NCBI GenBank assembly: GCA_012838805.1
Contig: DUON01000019.1
Coordinates: 1 to 60,559, forward strand
Reading direction: 5' to 3'
Source: Clostridiales bacterium
GTDB taxonomy: Bacteria; Bacillota; Clostridia; Christensenellales; DTU072
DNA length: 60,559 bases
Shown one piece after another: positions 35,649 through 45,526 of the stretch. The position numbers and the translations under genes were made by a program. The first letter of the stretch is position 1. The number at the start of each line of letters is the position of its first letter. The notes under the pieces were generated by a model. That model worked only from the letters and a program-made list of their open reading frames with translations, ran no database searches and had not been told where the DNA came from.

Positions 35649-36504
35649 GATATTAAAAGCGCTTATCTTCGACAAGAACGCAAGAGTGACTATCATAGAC
35701 ACCACAAAAGCTGTCGATGAAGCAATAAAGACACACAAATTTTCTCCTCTTGCTGCTGCTGTCTTTGGACGGGCATTGACTGCGGGCGGGTACATCAGCG
35801 TTAATCTAAAAGGGAAATCAAAATTCTCTATGATAATCAAAGGCGGAGGACCTGTCGGGAATGTTGTGGTGACGGGAGAGAGCGACAATATCGTCAGAGG
35901 TTTTTTGTCCAACCCTGCTGTAGAACTGCCCTTAAGGGAGGACGGCAAGCTCAATGTGGGCGGAGCTGTCGGCAAAGACGGTCATATCTGGGTAATAAAG
36001 GACTATGGCTTAAAGGAACCTTACAGAGGAAGCTCCCAACTGGTTTCCGGCGAGATAGCCGAGGACTTTGCACATTATCTTTTGAAGTCCGAAGGCATAA
36101 GGTCTGCCGTCGTCTTGGGTGTAAAGGTGGACAAGAACGGCGTCTTGGCGTCAGGCGGTGTCATACTGGAAGCCATGCCGGGAATAACCGAAAACCAATT
36201 GGTTATGGCAGAGGATATTATGCAAAACCTTTCCTCAATCAGCTCAATTATGCAACTTAAGACAATAGAGGAGATATTTGACTTCTATTTTGGGCATTTG
36301 AACAGCGAAATATTGAGCATTGAGGATTTGCGATATGAATGCAATTGCTCAAAAGAGCGGATTGAGAATATAATTAAGGGTTTGGGGAAAGATGAAGTCT
36401 ATGATATAATAAAAAATACGGGAAAATTTGAGATAACTTGCCAATTTTGCTTGAAAGAATACACCTATAGCAAAGAGGAGGTAGACAAGCTATGGGAAAT
36501 GTGA
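35641..36504 (+). CDS. hslO: Hsp33 redox-regulated chaperone
   Basis: Holdase activated by oxidative stress through loss of zinc from its C-terminal switch. 287 residues, usual length. The Hsp33 core includes FGRALTAGGYISVNLKGKSKFSMIIKGGGP (family block) and the region around QLVSGEIAEDFAHYLLKSE. The four zinc cysteines are present as CNC (C234, C236) and CQFC (C267, C270). The ATG lies inside the end of the cyclophilin gene, and its own 3' end overlaps the next gene by 13 nt, so all three are translationally close-coupled. Confidence 0.95.
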   Translation: MNKILKALIFDKNARVTIIDTTKAVDEAIKTHKFSPLAAAVFGRALTAGGYISVNLKGKSKFSMIIKGGGPVGNVVVTGESDNIVRGFLSNPAVELPLREDGKLNVGGAVGKDGHIWVIKDYGLKEPYRGSSQLVSGEIAEDFAHYLLKSEGIRSAVVLGVKVDKNGVLASGGVILEAMPGITENQLVMAEDIMQNLSSISSIMQLKTIEEIFDFYFGHLNSEILSIEDLRYECNCSKERIENIIKGLGKDEVYDIIKNTGKFEITCQFCLKEYTYSKEEVDKLWEM

Positions 36505-38063
36505 TTGCCCTGGATATAAACTTAAAAAGCTGCTTAAGGTTTGCGGACAAGTTCATAAATGATGAAAAATATCTGGACGCCATGATAAACCTGAATGACG
36601 CCATAAAATTCGCAAAGACAAACGATGAAAAAAGGGATATTTATATAAGATACCTATACCTTTTGACTCAGACGGACAATTTTGGTTCGGCGTATACCGT
36701 ATTGACAAAACTTATATATACTTACTGCAATTCCGACAGCTATATATTTGACGGCATAGATGTGATTCTCAAAGAAAGTCTGCTTTTCTCAAACGCGGAC
36801 AACCTTTTCAGCTTTGAGGGGCTGGACATCAAGGCGAGGGAAGATTTTATCAAGATTCGCGAATTTTGCAAAAATGAGGATTTTGACACGCTGATAGAGA
36901 GCCTTCCCATTCTTGCCAATCCCCGAAATCCATACTTCCCCGAAATGATGAAGCTGACCTATGAGGCTACACAGCATCCTGGCTTTAAGGTAAAAAAAGA
37001 TAAAATTCTGAACAGCGCTATGCTTCTATACCCTAACGCACCCGACAACCCTTATGTTATCTCAATGCTTTTGGAGACCAATGACGAAGAAATAATCGAT
37101 GTGTTAGAAAAAGGATATCGCTTGCAGTTAGAGAGGGCGTCGGATAATTATTTTGACTTATTGAGGATAGGGCGTGCCTATATGCTCAATGGAAGATACC
37201 ATGTCGCCATAAAGTTTTTCAGAAGAATAATGCAACACAACAGATATGACGAAGAGACGCTTTGGATGTCGGCTCTATGTTATTATCTTTTGGGGGAGAG
37301 GGAAAAGGGCAGAAGAGCGCTCAATACCTATGCTGCGTTCTTTAAGTGCAGTGATGCCCCGGTGAATATTTATAGGGCGTTTATGGAATCCAAGGACATT
37401 GCCCCCGCCAGATATCCGTTTGTTAGCGATAAGTTCATAAACAAAGAAATAAAAAGGGTAAAAGAATTTTTTGAGATGTTTCCCCCGTCGGAGATTTCCA
37501 TATCTCCATTGTTAGACCTTTTCAAGGTGGCGGGATATAAGTACGAAGCGCTCTATGAGATTGTCAGAAGCCACAAGGGCGAGGTTATGCAAAAGGCGAT
37601 AAGAAAACTCTTAAGTTCCATGAGGGTCAATTCCTATCACAAGCTGTTTCTATTCAACGAGCTTGTTCAAAGCGACTATGAGGGCGGAGTGGATATAATC
37701 TATAAAGACAGGATTTTTTGCGGAAATATCCTAAGATTAAGGGCAAAAGACATCGATAAGAGATATCACAGATTCTATAAGGAAATTATGGCGATGATTC
37801 CGTTTTGCGAGGAGTTCATCCCCTTAAAATGTTCCCGCCTTGCCGCTACGGTGAAGAAAGTGGCGGAGGTATTCCCGCTTGATGACAGCGAAGAGAAGGA
37901 AGCCGCCGCAAAATATATAATATTTTATCTTTATACCAAGTCATTAAGAATAAAGATTGACGAGGCGTACTTTAAGCATATTTTTAATGTAAATGATGAG
38001 AACTTAGTCAGAAGAGCGCTTTTGCTTTTCAATGCGCCTAATACTCCCAAAAGCGATGAGTAA
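36492..38063 (+). CDS. TPR-like repeat protein of unknown function
   Basis: 523 residues, soluble, made mostly of helical pairs. TPR-like units are seen near 10-60 (CLRFADKFINDEKYLDAMINL) and 205-285 (LLRIGRAYMLNGRYHVAIKFF, then LWMSALCYYLLGEREKGRRAL). The C-terminal half is helical without motifs I recognise. Such repeats scaffold protein-protein contacts. AGGAGGT at good spacing marks the ATG, which lies 13 nt inside hslO. As the third gene of a cyclophilin-hslO operon it may serve folding or stress, but that is inferred only from position. Confidence 0.75.
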   Translation: MGNVIALDINLKSCLRFADKFINDEKYLDAMINLNDAIKFAKTNDEKRDIYIRYLYLLTQTDNFGSAYTVLTKLIYTYCNSDSYIFDGIDVILKESLLFSNADNLFSFEGLDIKAREDFIKIREFCKNEDFDTLIESLPILANPRNPYFPEMMKLTYEATQHPGFKVKKDKILNSAMLLYPNAPDNPYVISMLLETNDEEIIDVLEKGYRLQLERASDNYFDLLRIGRAYMLNGRYHVAIKFFRRIMQHNRYDEETLWMSALCYYLLGEREKGRRALNTYAAFFKCSDAPVNIYRAFMESKDIAPARYPFVSDKFINKEIKRVKEFFEMFPPSEISISPLLDLFKVAGYKYEALYEIVRSHKGEVMQKAIRKLLSSMRVNSYHKLFLFNELVQSDYEGGVDIIYKDRIFCGNILRLRAKDIDKRYHRFYKEIMAMIPFCEEFIPLKCSRLAATVKKVAEVFPLDDSEEKEAAAKYIIFYLYTKSLRIKIDEAYFKHIFNVNDENLVRRALLLFNAPNTPKSDE

Positions 38064-38066
38064 GAC

Positions 38067-38088
38067 AGGGGCAGAAAGCCCCTTTTTT
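38067..38088 (+). terminator. Intrinsic terminator after the TPR gene
   Basis: AGGGGC with GCCCCT around an AGAAA loop, followed by TTTTT. Four bases from the stop codon. Confidence 0.9.
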
Positions 38089-38164
38089 ATTTGGTTTATT
38101 TAATTTAATTTTTATGCCAAAACATTTGAAAAGAACATTTACCTATAATTGACCTATAACGCCC

Positions 38165-38194
38165 TTTACATTAAAGCTCTATATATATTATAAT
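38165..38194 (+). promoter_or_regulatory. Sigma-A type promoter for the first LRR lipoprotein
   Basis: -35 TTTACA (38165-38170), an 18-nt spacer and TATAAT (38189-38194). The next 35 nt contain further TATAAT-like repeats, so the exact start is uncertain. An AAGAGG ribosome site precedes the ATG. Confidence 0.6.
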
Positions 38195-38239
38195 TATTAT
38201 AATATAATCGCTATAGGTTTTAGCAAAAAGAGGCAATGA

Positions 38240-40894
38240 ATGAAGCTTATAAAAAATGCGGTTTTGGTTATCATAGCGATATTTTTGGTCTTAAGTATGA
38301 CCGCATGCGACCAAGAAGATAGCAAAGGGCACATAATCATCTTAAAGATAAGCGAAACCCAATCCCAAGAAGTGGTGGATATCATTGAGAGCTTTCCCGA
38401 CTATCAAAGAGAAGGCTATTATTTAGAGGGCTGGTACTTAACAAGTGATTTTTCAGGTCCTCAAGTCAAGTTTCCTTTTGAAGTTGAAAAAGACACTACG
38501 CTTTATGCAAGGTGGTTTAGTGCAGAAGAGGGAAGCCCGTATCTTGTCTATGAACTCAATCCAAACAATCAGTATACCATAAAAGGCTATAACGGCAAGT
38601 CTAATATTGCAGTCATCCCCCAAGAATACAATGAAAAACTTGTCACAGCGATAGCGGACGGCGCATTTAATGTCTGCGATACCGTTAAGAAAATAGTTTT
38701 ACCCGACTCTATAAACAGTATAGGACGGGCTTTTTGTAGGGCGTCCAATTTAGAAGAGATAGAGGTCTGCCCCCAAAGCGATTTCTTTACATCCGAAGAC
38801 GGAATTTTATATAACAAACAAAAAACAGTATTAATAAGCTATCCTCCCGCAAAGCTTGGCGACTATTTCGACATTCCCAAAAGCGTGACATCCCTTGCCA
38901 ATTCGGCTTTCAGATTTTGCAGATACCTTAAAAATATCTCCGTCCCCGAGAGCTTAGAGGATATGGGAGAGATTTATTTTGACAACTGTTTTTCCTTGGA
39001 AAATATCCTTGTAAGCGACCAGAATTCAGCTTTTTCTTCTTTGGACGGGGTTCTATTCAATAAGGACAAGACTATTCTATACAGATATCCACAAAATTAT
39101 AGCCAAAGAGATTATCAAATCCCTGTCGGTGTGGTGGAAGTGGCGCCATACGCTTTTGACCAAAGCGCCGTAAGGTCTATCGCCATTCCCAAGTCCTTAG
39201 AGAGCTTCACTGCGATAGAGGATTGTCTTCAATTAGAGGCTTTTGATGTGGCAAGCGATAGCAATATCTTTTCATCAAATGACGGCGTGCTTTTTGACAA
39301 GAGCCGCCAAACCCTTTTGCAATACCCTCAAGGTAGAAAAGGCGAGGCGTACTACTATGAGGGCGATGAAACAGAGTACTATGCATATCGCCTGCCCAAC
39401 GGAGTAAAGACAATAAACAGGGCAGCGTTTAATTCCTGTGTATATCTCAACAAGGTGATTATCCCGCCCAGCCTTGAGTATATATCAGAAGTGGCTTTCT
39501 TTAACCTGCATGGCGGCTTTAACCTTAAAGAAGTGGTTTTTGACAACAACAGCCAAATCAAAGAAATAGGGTCGTTTGCTTTTATGGAATGCTCGACTTT
39601 AGAAATCTTTTGGGTCACTGCTATAGAACCGCCAATACTTGGCGAGAGTGTGTTTGGAGCCAAGCGAGAGAACTTTACTGTCTTTGTCCCTAACAACACC
39701 TTTGAGCTTTATTTGCAGTCCAATTGGGCACATGTGACGGACAATTTGAAAAGGGGCGAAAACACCGATTTTTATACGGTAAACTTTAACACCTGTGGAG
39801 GCGAGCAAATAGAAAGCTTAGAGACGGCGTATATAAAAGACGAAGTGATACCCCAAAAGCAGGACTTTGTCTTTGGCGGTTGGTATCTGTCATCTTCATA
39901 TTCGGGCGAAAGAGTTAAATTCCCCCTTGCCATAATGAGTGAAACAAACCTTTATGCAAAATGGTATCCGAACTATGAGGGAACAGAGGGATTGAGCTTT
40001 GTTTTGGATAATCAAACGAATACTTATTTGGTGGTGGGCTATACGGGAGACTATGCCGAGGTGACCGTCCCCCCCACTCATAACGGCAAGCTGGTGACGG
40101 TTATTGGCGAAAAAGCTTTTGAGGGAAAGAGCCAAGTCAAGAAAATAGTCTTGCCCGAGACCATAACGACTATCGAAAAGGAGGCTTTTCAATGGGCAAA
40201 TGGGCTTGAAGAAATAAGCTTTCAGGGAGAGAGGCTAACGACTATTGGAGAATACGCCTTTAGCGATTGCGTGCAGTTGGCTGAAATAAACTTACCCTTA
40301 AGCGTAAAGACAATCGGAACAAGAGCTTTCAACAACTGTTCATCGCTGACAACGCTGAAGATTCCCAAAGCAACGGACAGTATTGGCATTTATGCTTTTT
40401 CCGACTGTAACAATCTTGAATCTATCGAGGTCAGCTCCGAGAACTTAAACTATCTAAGCCAAGACGGCGTACTGTATAACAAAGACCAAACGGCTTTAAT
40501 CTTTTATCCCCCTGCAAAGCAAGAAACGGTTTTTCAAATGCCCGACAGCATAGTCAGAATAAAAAGCCGAGCTTTTTATCAAGCTGAAAACCTAAATGAA
40601 ATCATATTTTCAAAGAACTTAAGAGATATCGAAACCGACGCTTTTTATCAAACGAACTTATCACGAATCACGCTGCCTTCTGGGCTTGAGAATATAGGCG
40701 ATAGGGCTTTTAAGAATTGCCAAAATCTGACAGCCGTGTATTTGGACAGTGAAGATTCGTATCCAAAGCTTGGCTATACCAGCTTTTGGGTTGTTGAAAA
40801 TTTAACAGTCTATGTCTTTGAAAGCATTTATGACGAATTAATTAAAGACGATATGTGGAAAGATTTGAATATAGTCAAAAGGGCGATAGACTGA
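38240..40894 (+). CDS. Surface lipoprotein with BspA-type leucine-rich repeats and InlB B-repeats
   Basis: 884 residues. Lipobox LSMTAC puts Cys near 23. An InlB B-repeat (YYLEGWYLTSD to TTLYARW) comes first, then a block of LRR_5/BspA repeats with IADGAFNVCDTVKKIVLP-type units. These are interrupted by a recurring DGVLFNKDKTILYRYP-type motif. A second InlB repeat (FVFGGWYLSSS to NLYAKW) follows near 520-580, then a second LRR_5 block to the C-terminus. Proteins of this build are displayed by gut and oral bacteria and bind host or polymer ligands, but the ligand here is unknown. It is followed by a larger gene of the same architecture. Confidence 0.9.
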   Translation: MKLIKNAVLVIIAIFLVLSMTACDQEDSKGHIIILKISETQSQEVVDIIESFPDYQREGYYLEGWYLTSDFSGPQVKFPFEVEKDTTLYARWFSAEEGSPYLVYELNPNNQYTIKGYNGKSNIAVIPQEYNEKLVTAIADGAFNVCDTVKKIVLPDSINSIGRAFCRASNLEEIEVCPQSDFFTSEDGILYNKQKTVLISYPPAKLGDYFDIPKSVTSLANSAFRFCRYLKNISVPESLEDMGEIYFDNCFSLENILVSDQNSAFSSLDGVLFNKDKTILYRYPQNYSQRDYQIPVGVVEVAPYAFDQSAVRSIAIPKSLESFTAIEDCLQLEAFDVASDSNIFSSNDGVLFDKSRQTLLQYPQGRKGEAYYYEGDETEYYAYRLPNGVKTINRAAFNSCVYLNKVIIPPSLEYISEVAFFNLHGGFNLKEVVFDNNSQIKEIGSFAFMECSTLEIFWVTAIEPPILGESVFGAKRENFTVFVPNNTFELYLQSNWAHVTDNLKRGENTDFYTVNFNTCGGEQIESLETAYIKDEVIPQKQDFVFGGWYLSSSYSGERVKFPLAIMSETNLYAKWYPNYEGTEGLSFVLDNQTNTYLVVGYTGDYAEVTVPPTHNGKLVTVIGEKAFEGKSQVKKIVLPETITTIEKEAFQWANGLEEISFQGERLTTIGEYAFSDCVQLAEINLPLSVKTIGTRAFNNCSSLTTLKIPKATDSIGIYAFSDCNNLESIEVSSENLNYLSQDGVLYNKDQTALIFYPPAKQETVFQMPDSIVRIKSRAFYQAENLNEIIFSKNLRDIETDAFYQTNLSRITLPSGLENIGDRAFKNCQNLTAVYLDSEDSYPKLGYTSFWVVENLTVYVFESIYDELIKDDMWKDLNIVKRAID

Positions 40895-40942
40895 TATCCT
40901 TTATTGTTTGCGCCACGAGCAAGCTTGTCAAGACATTTCCTC

Positions 40943-40972
40943 TTGACATATAATTAAGTAATAATGTATTAT
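40943..40972 (+). promoter_or_regulatory. Sigma-A promoter for the second LRR lipoprotein
   Basis: TTGACA (40943-40948), an 18-nt spacer and TATTAT (40967-40972), about 37 nt before the ATG at 41009. Confidence 0.8.
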
Positions 40973-41008
40973 TTAATGTGAGAATATATTTAATACGGTG
41001 CGGGTGAA

Positions 41009-44000
41009 ATGAAAAAAAACATAGTACTTATCTTTATGCTCTTGACGCTTATTTGTTTTGTGCTTATTGGGTGTGACGGCATAAATGATGGCATAAGCAC
41101 GGAATTATTAAGGTTAGAAATTCACCCCAGTTCCCCCAGAGATTTTGAAATAGGCGAGGACATCGATTTAAGTAAAATTAGGATTATCGCTACATACAGA
41201 GACGGCTCAGAGGAGATTATTCAACTCAATGACGCCATGTTAAGCGATATCGACAGAGAGAAATTCACTACGGTGGCGGCTTCGCATACTATCAGAATCG
41301 AGTATAAGGGCAAAGCCGTTTTATATAATTTTTCAATATCCCAATCTATCCCACAAACAAAATACAATGTCCATTTTGAAAGCAATGGTGGCACTGAAGT
41401 AGCGTCCCAGTACACAAACCTTATCGAGGCTTTCACCATACCCATAAAGGCGGGATTTACTTTTATTGGCTGGTATGATAATGTGCATTTGGAGGGCATA
41501 AAAGCCGAAGCGCCATATCCCATTTATAGGGACACGACCTTCTTTGCCAAATGGGAAGACAACAGAAAACATACCGTTTTCTTTTTGGACATTGACGAAA
41601 ATCCTTTTTATCAGCTGACAGTCGTTCATGGCGGAGATGTGAACATGGACGCCTTACCCAATGCTCCCGAGGTGGAGGGTTATAGATTTATCAGGTGGGA
41701 GGGAGCATTCTACAATGTCACAGAGAATAATATTGAGATATCGCCAGTTTATGAAAGAATTGAATTCACTATCAATGTCTATAGCGACGAGGGTATGACA
41801 AAGAGAATGTCTTCGACCATTATCCCATACGGCGAGCCTTACAATATGGGCGAAGACCTTAAGGTGCCTGAAATAGAAGGCTATATCGGCGAATGGAAGA
41901 TTTTTACCGAATACGGCTTGGTGGATATTGAGGACCAGTTTTTGCGCATCACTCAAAATTATGATATTGTCCCCTCATACCAAATCATAAGATTTATTCT
42001 TACTTTCCAAGACGATTCATTTTTTGCCGGTTCAGGCACATCTTGGCAATCCAAATCAAGAACGGTGGACTATGGTTCAGAATTTGATATCGTGGAGGCA
42101 GGCGATCCGTTGATTGCCAATCCTCAGAGCCGAGACGGACATATTGCAAGCTGGGCGGTGCTGATAGACGGAATATGGATGAATATAGATAACGGCGCGA
42201 CATGGGACGAAACAGAAAGGGTATGGATTCCCTCAGAAGAGCCTATCAGCTCTATTGAAATAAAAAACACTTCGGACGAGGTCATAGCCGTCATCTTAAA
42301 CGGCCGTTACATAAAAGACATCAAGGCAAATATTATTATTCAGGCAAAATACCAAAGAGAAAGATATACGCTCAATTTTGTCAGACCAAGCGAAGGTTCG
42401 CTTTATACGGTAGAAGGCATAAACTACAATACCAAGTTCTCATTGTATAAACCCCAAGAGGGCGACGAACTCCCTGAAATCATATACGGAGAAAAGACCA
42501 AAAGAGACTTTGTCAGATACAACGCTTTGGAAGACTGGGATATTGAATGGTACATAACGGGAGGTTTTGAAGAAGAGGATAAAATTATTTTCGAAGACCA
42601 CCATGGTTATATTACTGTAGGCATAGACGGTATTATTAATAACAATATCATTAATTTCTATTGCAAGGATATCGACTTAAGGACTTATGAAGTGCAGTTC
42701 TTTGACTGGGATTTTGTCAATGAAGAATATATTCCGCTGTCCGTTCCGATAGAGATTGACGGAGTTATCCACAATGTGGATACCCAGATTGTTCCCCACG
42801 GTAGTTTTGCAATAGAGCCCAATGTCAATAGTAAAATAGAATACGGCTATGATTTCCGCGATAGCATTAACTTATGGTTTGACGCACCGCATGGAAAGCC
42901 TTATGCGAATAGTATTTATCCCAATAACATACAAAAGAACACGAGATTCTATGTGCATTACACATTGAGAACATATTCTGTGACATTTAGAGATTTTTAT
43001 TATCCTTATGACGACAACATAAACGCGGACGACTTTTCGGTATTGGAATTCCCGCCAGAAGTAACATATTACACAGGCGAGAACGGCGAGCCTTTGAGTT
43101 CGGGCTATGTCTATATGGACGCAGTGTTCATAAGAAGTCACAAGCATGAGTTTAAGGACTCCGAAATTTATTTTGGCGGAGACGAAGTCTATAACAAAAT
43201 CAAATTTATTCAAAGCTACCTTGATGACGAGGAGCTTTACGATGCCTTATTCCTCCAAAAAGACCAAATAACAGCCGAAGTGGACTACTATTCAGCCTTG
43301 CTTAGGGATTATTATGACTATGAACAAGCGGTGCTGGATTATCAAACAGACGACGAAAGATGGCTTGGGTACACCAAACCTGATTATGTTACTTTCATGC
43401 AATGGCGGGAGAATCTTTACGAGGTGGAGCAAAAACTTCAGTTTGTTACGGACTATAAAATCCTATATTATCAAGACGGGGACAGCATCCCCGAAGGGTA
43501 CGAGATTGGGGACGAAATCCCCGGAACGGGCGCAAGAGAAAGGGAATATATGCTTCTTGTCTATGAGCGGGAAACAGACCCTGAAGGCGAGTTTATAACA
43601 GACGAAAACGGAAACTTTGTATTCAAGACCGACGGTGAGGGCAAGTATATCGACAACGGCGACTATCAGAGAATGCTCAACCTATTTTATCAGGCAGAGG
43701 GCAGAGAGGGGTATGAATTTGACGGATGGTTTACTAACCCCAATTTCAATCCCGATTCAAGAGTAAGCGTAAATGTGGGCGAAGAGATTATTTTACAAGA
43801 TTTTGTTATTACCAACAATGTTATTCTGTACGCCAAGTGGATAGACTTAGAAAAAGGCTCTGACGGTCTGGTCTTTGAAAAGGTAATAGAGCCCAACCCC
43901 GAATACGAAATCGGAGGCGACAAGCCCGAATTTATCAGTTATTATATAGTGATTGACTATATTGATATTGAAAGTGCAGGCGACTATGTCTTAAGGGAAG

Positions 44001-45169
44001 TCGGCGGAGAAACTTATTATGAATTCATAGACCCGCTTACGGGCAATACCAGAACCTTACACAGCAACTATATCAGTTTTAATGAGATGTCAACTATACA
44101 AGAGACCGAGCTTAGAATTCCCGCTTTCCATGAGGGCTTGCCCGTAAAGAGAATAAGGGAAGGCGCTTTGGAAAAATATGGCTCTATCATAGAAAGAGTC
44201 AGCATAACCGCCAATATAGAAGTTATTGACGAAGGAGTGTTCGCTCCCTCATATAATCTTGAAGGCTTCACGCTTTCCGAGGATAACGAGCACTTTGAAC
44301 TGATAAGGGGTGTGCTGTATACGGCGGACGGCAGAACCTTGCTTTGCTATCCCACAAAATTAGTTATTGAGGAGTATGAACGGGGCGGCATAACCGTGCC
44401 CTCTACCACATATATTGTGCCAGCCGAAGTCACCCGAATAGCTAAAGCCGCTTTCTCAAAAACAAATCTTCAATACATAGCGTTTGAATTGGGGGATATA
44501 GAAGACAAATTGGTCATAGGCGAAGAAGCTTTTATGAGCTGCCAAAGCCTCTTAAGGATAGGTCACCTTAGCATTCATCCTACCCAACCCATATATATTT
44601 CAGACACCTGTCTACCAGATAGGCTTGTTAAGATTGGTGCGAGGGCTTTCCAAAACTGTTATGGCATAATGGAATCCATAACCACTACTATATACTCCGA
44701 ACTATTATATGTCGGCGAAAACGCTTTTGAGGCGACCCAGTGGTATACGAATCTCTTGCAGGGTACCACAACTGCCAGATACAGAGACGGCATGAGCTCC
44801 AACGGGGTTATAACAATAGGCTATGTAGTGCTTGGAGTGTCTAATATCTCTTCAAATGTAATAAACCTACATTCTGAATATACAAGATCTATTGCAGATA
44901 AAGCTTTCTATGGAAAGGGCAATATCAAGCGTATCCAAATCCTAAACTCCAATTTTGTTCATATTGGAAACAATGCCTTCAGCCAAATGGGAGAATTGGA
45001 GAGATTAGATATACATGTCGCCGACCCTCAACAACTGTCATTAGGAGATAATATCTTTGGCAGCAGCGGCTATTTCAATATATATGTGCCCCAAGGAAGC
45101 GTTGGAGCTTACCAAATCGCCGAAGGCTGGAGTCAATACGCTGAATACTTCAGAGAGCTTGAATTTTAA
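41009..45169 (+). CDS. Very large surface lipoprotein with Ig-like, InlB B-repeat and LRR_5 domains
   Basis: 1386 residues. Signal with lipobox FVLIGC (Cys about 22). An N-terminal Ig-like/Big_3-type domain (about 30-110, IRIIATYRDGSEE) and InlB B-repeats follow (FESNGGTEV, GFTFIGWYDN, TTFFAKW). Then come several tandem diverged InlB-like segments (YTLNFVRP, YEVQFFDWD, YSVTFRDFYY) up to a last one near 905-950 (YEFDGWFTNPNF to VILYAKW). The end is an LRR_5 block with VPAEVTRIAKAAFSKTNL and a final YVPQGSVGAYQIAEGW. A polar Tyr/Asp-rich helical insert sits near 735-835. Same family as the preceding gene, probably by duplication and expansion. Own promoter and terminator. Confidence 0.88.
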   Translation: MKKNIVLIFMLLTLICFVLIGCDGINDGISTELLRLEIHPSSPRDFEIGEDIDLSKIRIIATYRDGSEEIIQLNDAMLSDIDREKFTTVAASHTIRIEYKGKAVLYNFSISQSIPQTKYNVHFESNGGTEVASQYTNLIEAFTIPIKAGFTFIGWYDNVHLEGIKAEAPYPIYRDTTFFAKWEDNRKHTVFFLDIDENPFYQLTVVHGGDVNMDALPNAPEVEGYRFIRWEGAFYNVTENNIEISPVYERIEFTINVYSDEGMTKRMSSTIIPYGEPYNMGEDLKVPEIEGYIGEWKIFTEYGLVDIEDQFLRITQNYDIVPSYQIIRFILTFQDDSFFAGSGTSWQSKSRTVDYGSEFDIVEAGDPLIANPQSRDGHIASWAVLIDGIWMNIDNGATWDETERVWIPSEEPISSIEIKNTSDEVIAVILNGRYIKDIKANIIIQAKYQRERYTLNFVRPSEGSLYTVEGINYNTKFSLYKPQEGDELPEIIYGEKTKRDFVRYNALEDWDIEWYITGGFEEEDKIIFEDHHGYITVGIDGIINNNIINFYCKDIDLRTYEVQFFDWDFVNEEYIPLSVPIEIDGVIHNVDTQIVPHGSFAIEPNVNSKIEYGYDFRDSINLWFDAPHGKPYANSIYPNNIQKNTRFYVHYTLRTYSVTFRDFYYPYDDNINADDFSVLEFPPEVTYYTGENGEPLSSGYVYMDAVFIRSHKHEFKDSEIYFGGDEVYNKIKFIQSYLDDEELYDALFLQKDQITAEVDYYSALLRDYYDYEQAVLDYQTDDERWLGYTKPDYVTFMQWRENLYEVEQKLQFVTDYKILYYQDGDSIPEGYEIGDEIPGTGAREREYMLLVYERETDPEGEFITDENGNFVFKTDGEGKYIDNGDYQRMLNLFYQAEGREGYEFDGWFTNPNFNPDSRVSVNVGEEIILQDFVITNNVILYAKWIDLEKGSDGLVFEKVIEPNPEYEIGGDKPEFISYYIVIDYIDIESAGDYVLREVGGETYYEFIDPLTGNTRTLHSNYISFNEMSTIQETELRIPAFHEGLPVKRIREGALEKYGSIIERVSITANIEVIDEGVFAPSYNLEGFTLSEDNEHFELIRGVLYTADGRTLLCYPTKLVIEEYERGGITVPSTTYIVPAEVTRIAKAAFSKTNLQYIAFELGDIEDKLVIGEEAFMSCQSLLRIGHLSIHPTQPIYISDTCLPDRLVKIGARAFQNCYGIMESITTTIYSELLYVGENAFEATQWYTNLLQGTTTARYRDGMSSNGVITIGYVVLGVSNISSNVINLHSEYTRSIADKAFYGKGNIKRIQILNSNFVHIGNNAFSQMGELERLDIHVADPQQLSLGDNIFGSSGYFNIYVPQGSVGAYQIAEGWSQYAEYFRELEF

Positions 45170-45192
45170 AAACACTTATTATCAAGTCCGAC

Positions 45193-45224
45193 AAGTCTCT
45201 TAAGATTTCTTAAGAGACTTTTTT
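45193..45224 (+). terminator. Intrinsic terminator after the large LRR lipoprotein
   Basis: A 13-bp perfect stem, AAGTCTCTTAAGA (45193-45205) with TCTTAAGAGACTT (45208-45220), running into T's. Confidence 0.92.
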
Positions 45225-45272
45225 GTTTAGCGAAAAATGTCAAATCTTGGTAAAAAATTACGACGATTATTA

Positions 45273-45302
45273 TTGACTTATGATATTGTCATATGATAGA
45301 AT
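45273..45302 (+). promoter_or_regulatory. Promoter of the riboswitch-purine permease unit
   Basis: -35 TTGACT (45273-45278), an 18-nt spacer ending in TGA, then -10 TAGAAT (45297-45302), an extended -10. Transcription would start about 25 nt before the aptamer. Confidence 0.7.
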
Positions 45303-45331
45303 GTGTGTATAAAAAGATAATATAAAAGGAT

Positions 45332-45400
45332 ACCAATATAATACGGGGAATACGGCTCCGTAGTTTCTACCCAATCGCCTTAAACGATTAGACTATTGGT
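45332..45400 (+). promoter_or_regulatory. Purine (guanine-class) riboswitch upstream of a purine permease
   Basis: Canonical three-way junction. P1 is ACCAATA/TATTGGT (45332-45338 with 45394-45400), P2 TACGG/CCGTA and P3 AATCG/CGATT. J2/3 is GTTTCTACC and J3/1 reads GACTA, giving C at position 74, so guanine/hypoxanthine class rather than adenine. L2 keeps its GG and L3 its CC for the loop-loop contact. A terminator follows, so it should act as an OFF switch for uptake when guanine is abundant. Confidence 0.93.
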
Positions 45401-45445
45401 AAACATATATTAAATATGGATGATTTTTCCATATTTATCGTGTTT

Positions 45446-45480
45446 ATGATGGCGAATTGAGGTTAGAGCCATCATTTTTT
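45446..45480 (+). terminator. Riboswitch expression-platform terminator
   Basis: ATGATGGC (45446-45453) pairs with GCCATCAT (45468-45475) and is followed by TTTTT, between aptamer and permease start. An AAATATGG/CCATATTT hairpin at about 45413-45436 may act as the competing structure. Confidence 0.85.
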
Positions 45481-45526
45481 ATTTGTGTTGAAAAAACAAA
45501 TATAAATTATTTTTAGGAGGTAACCA

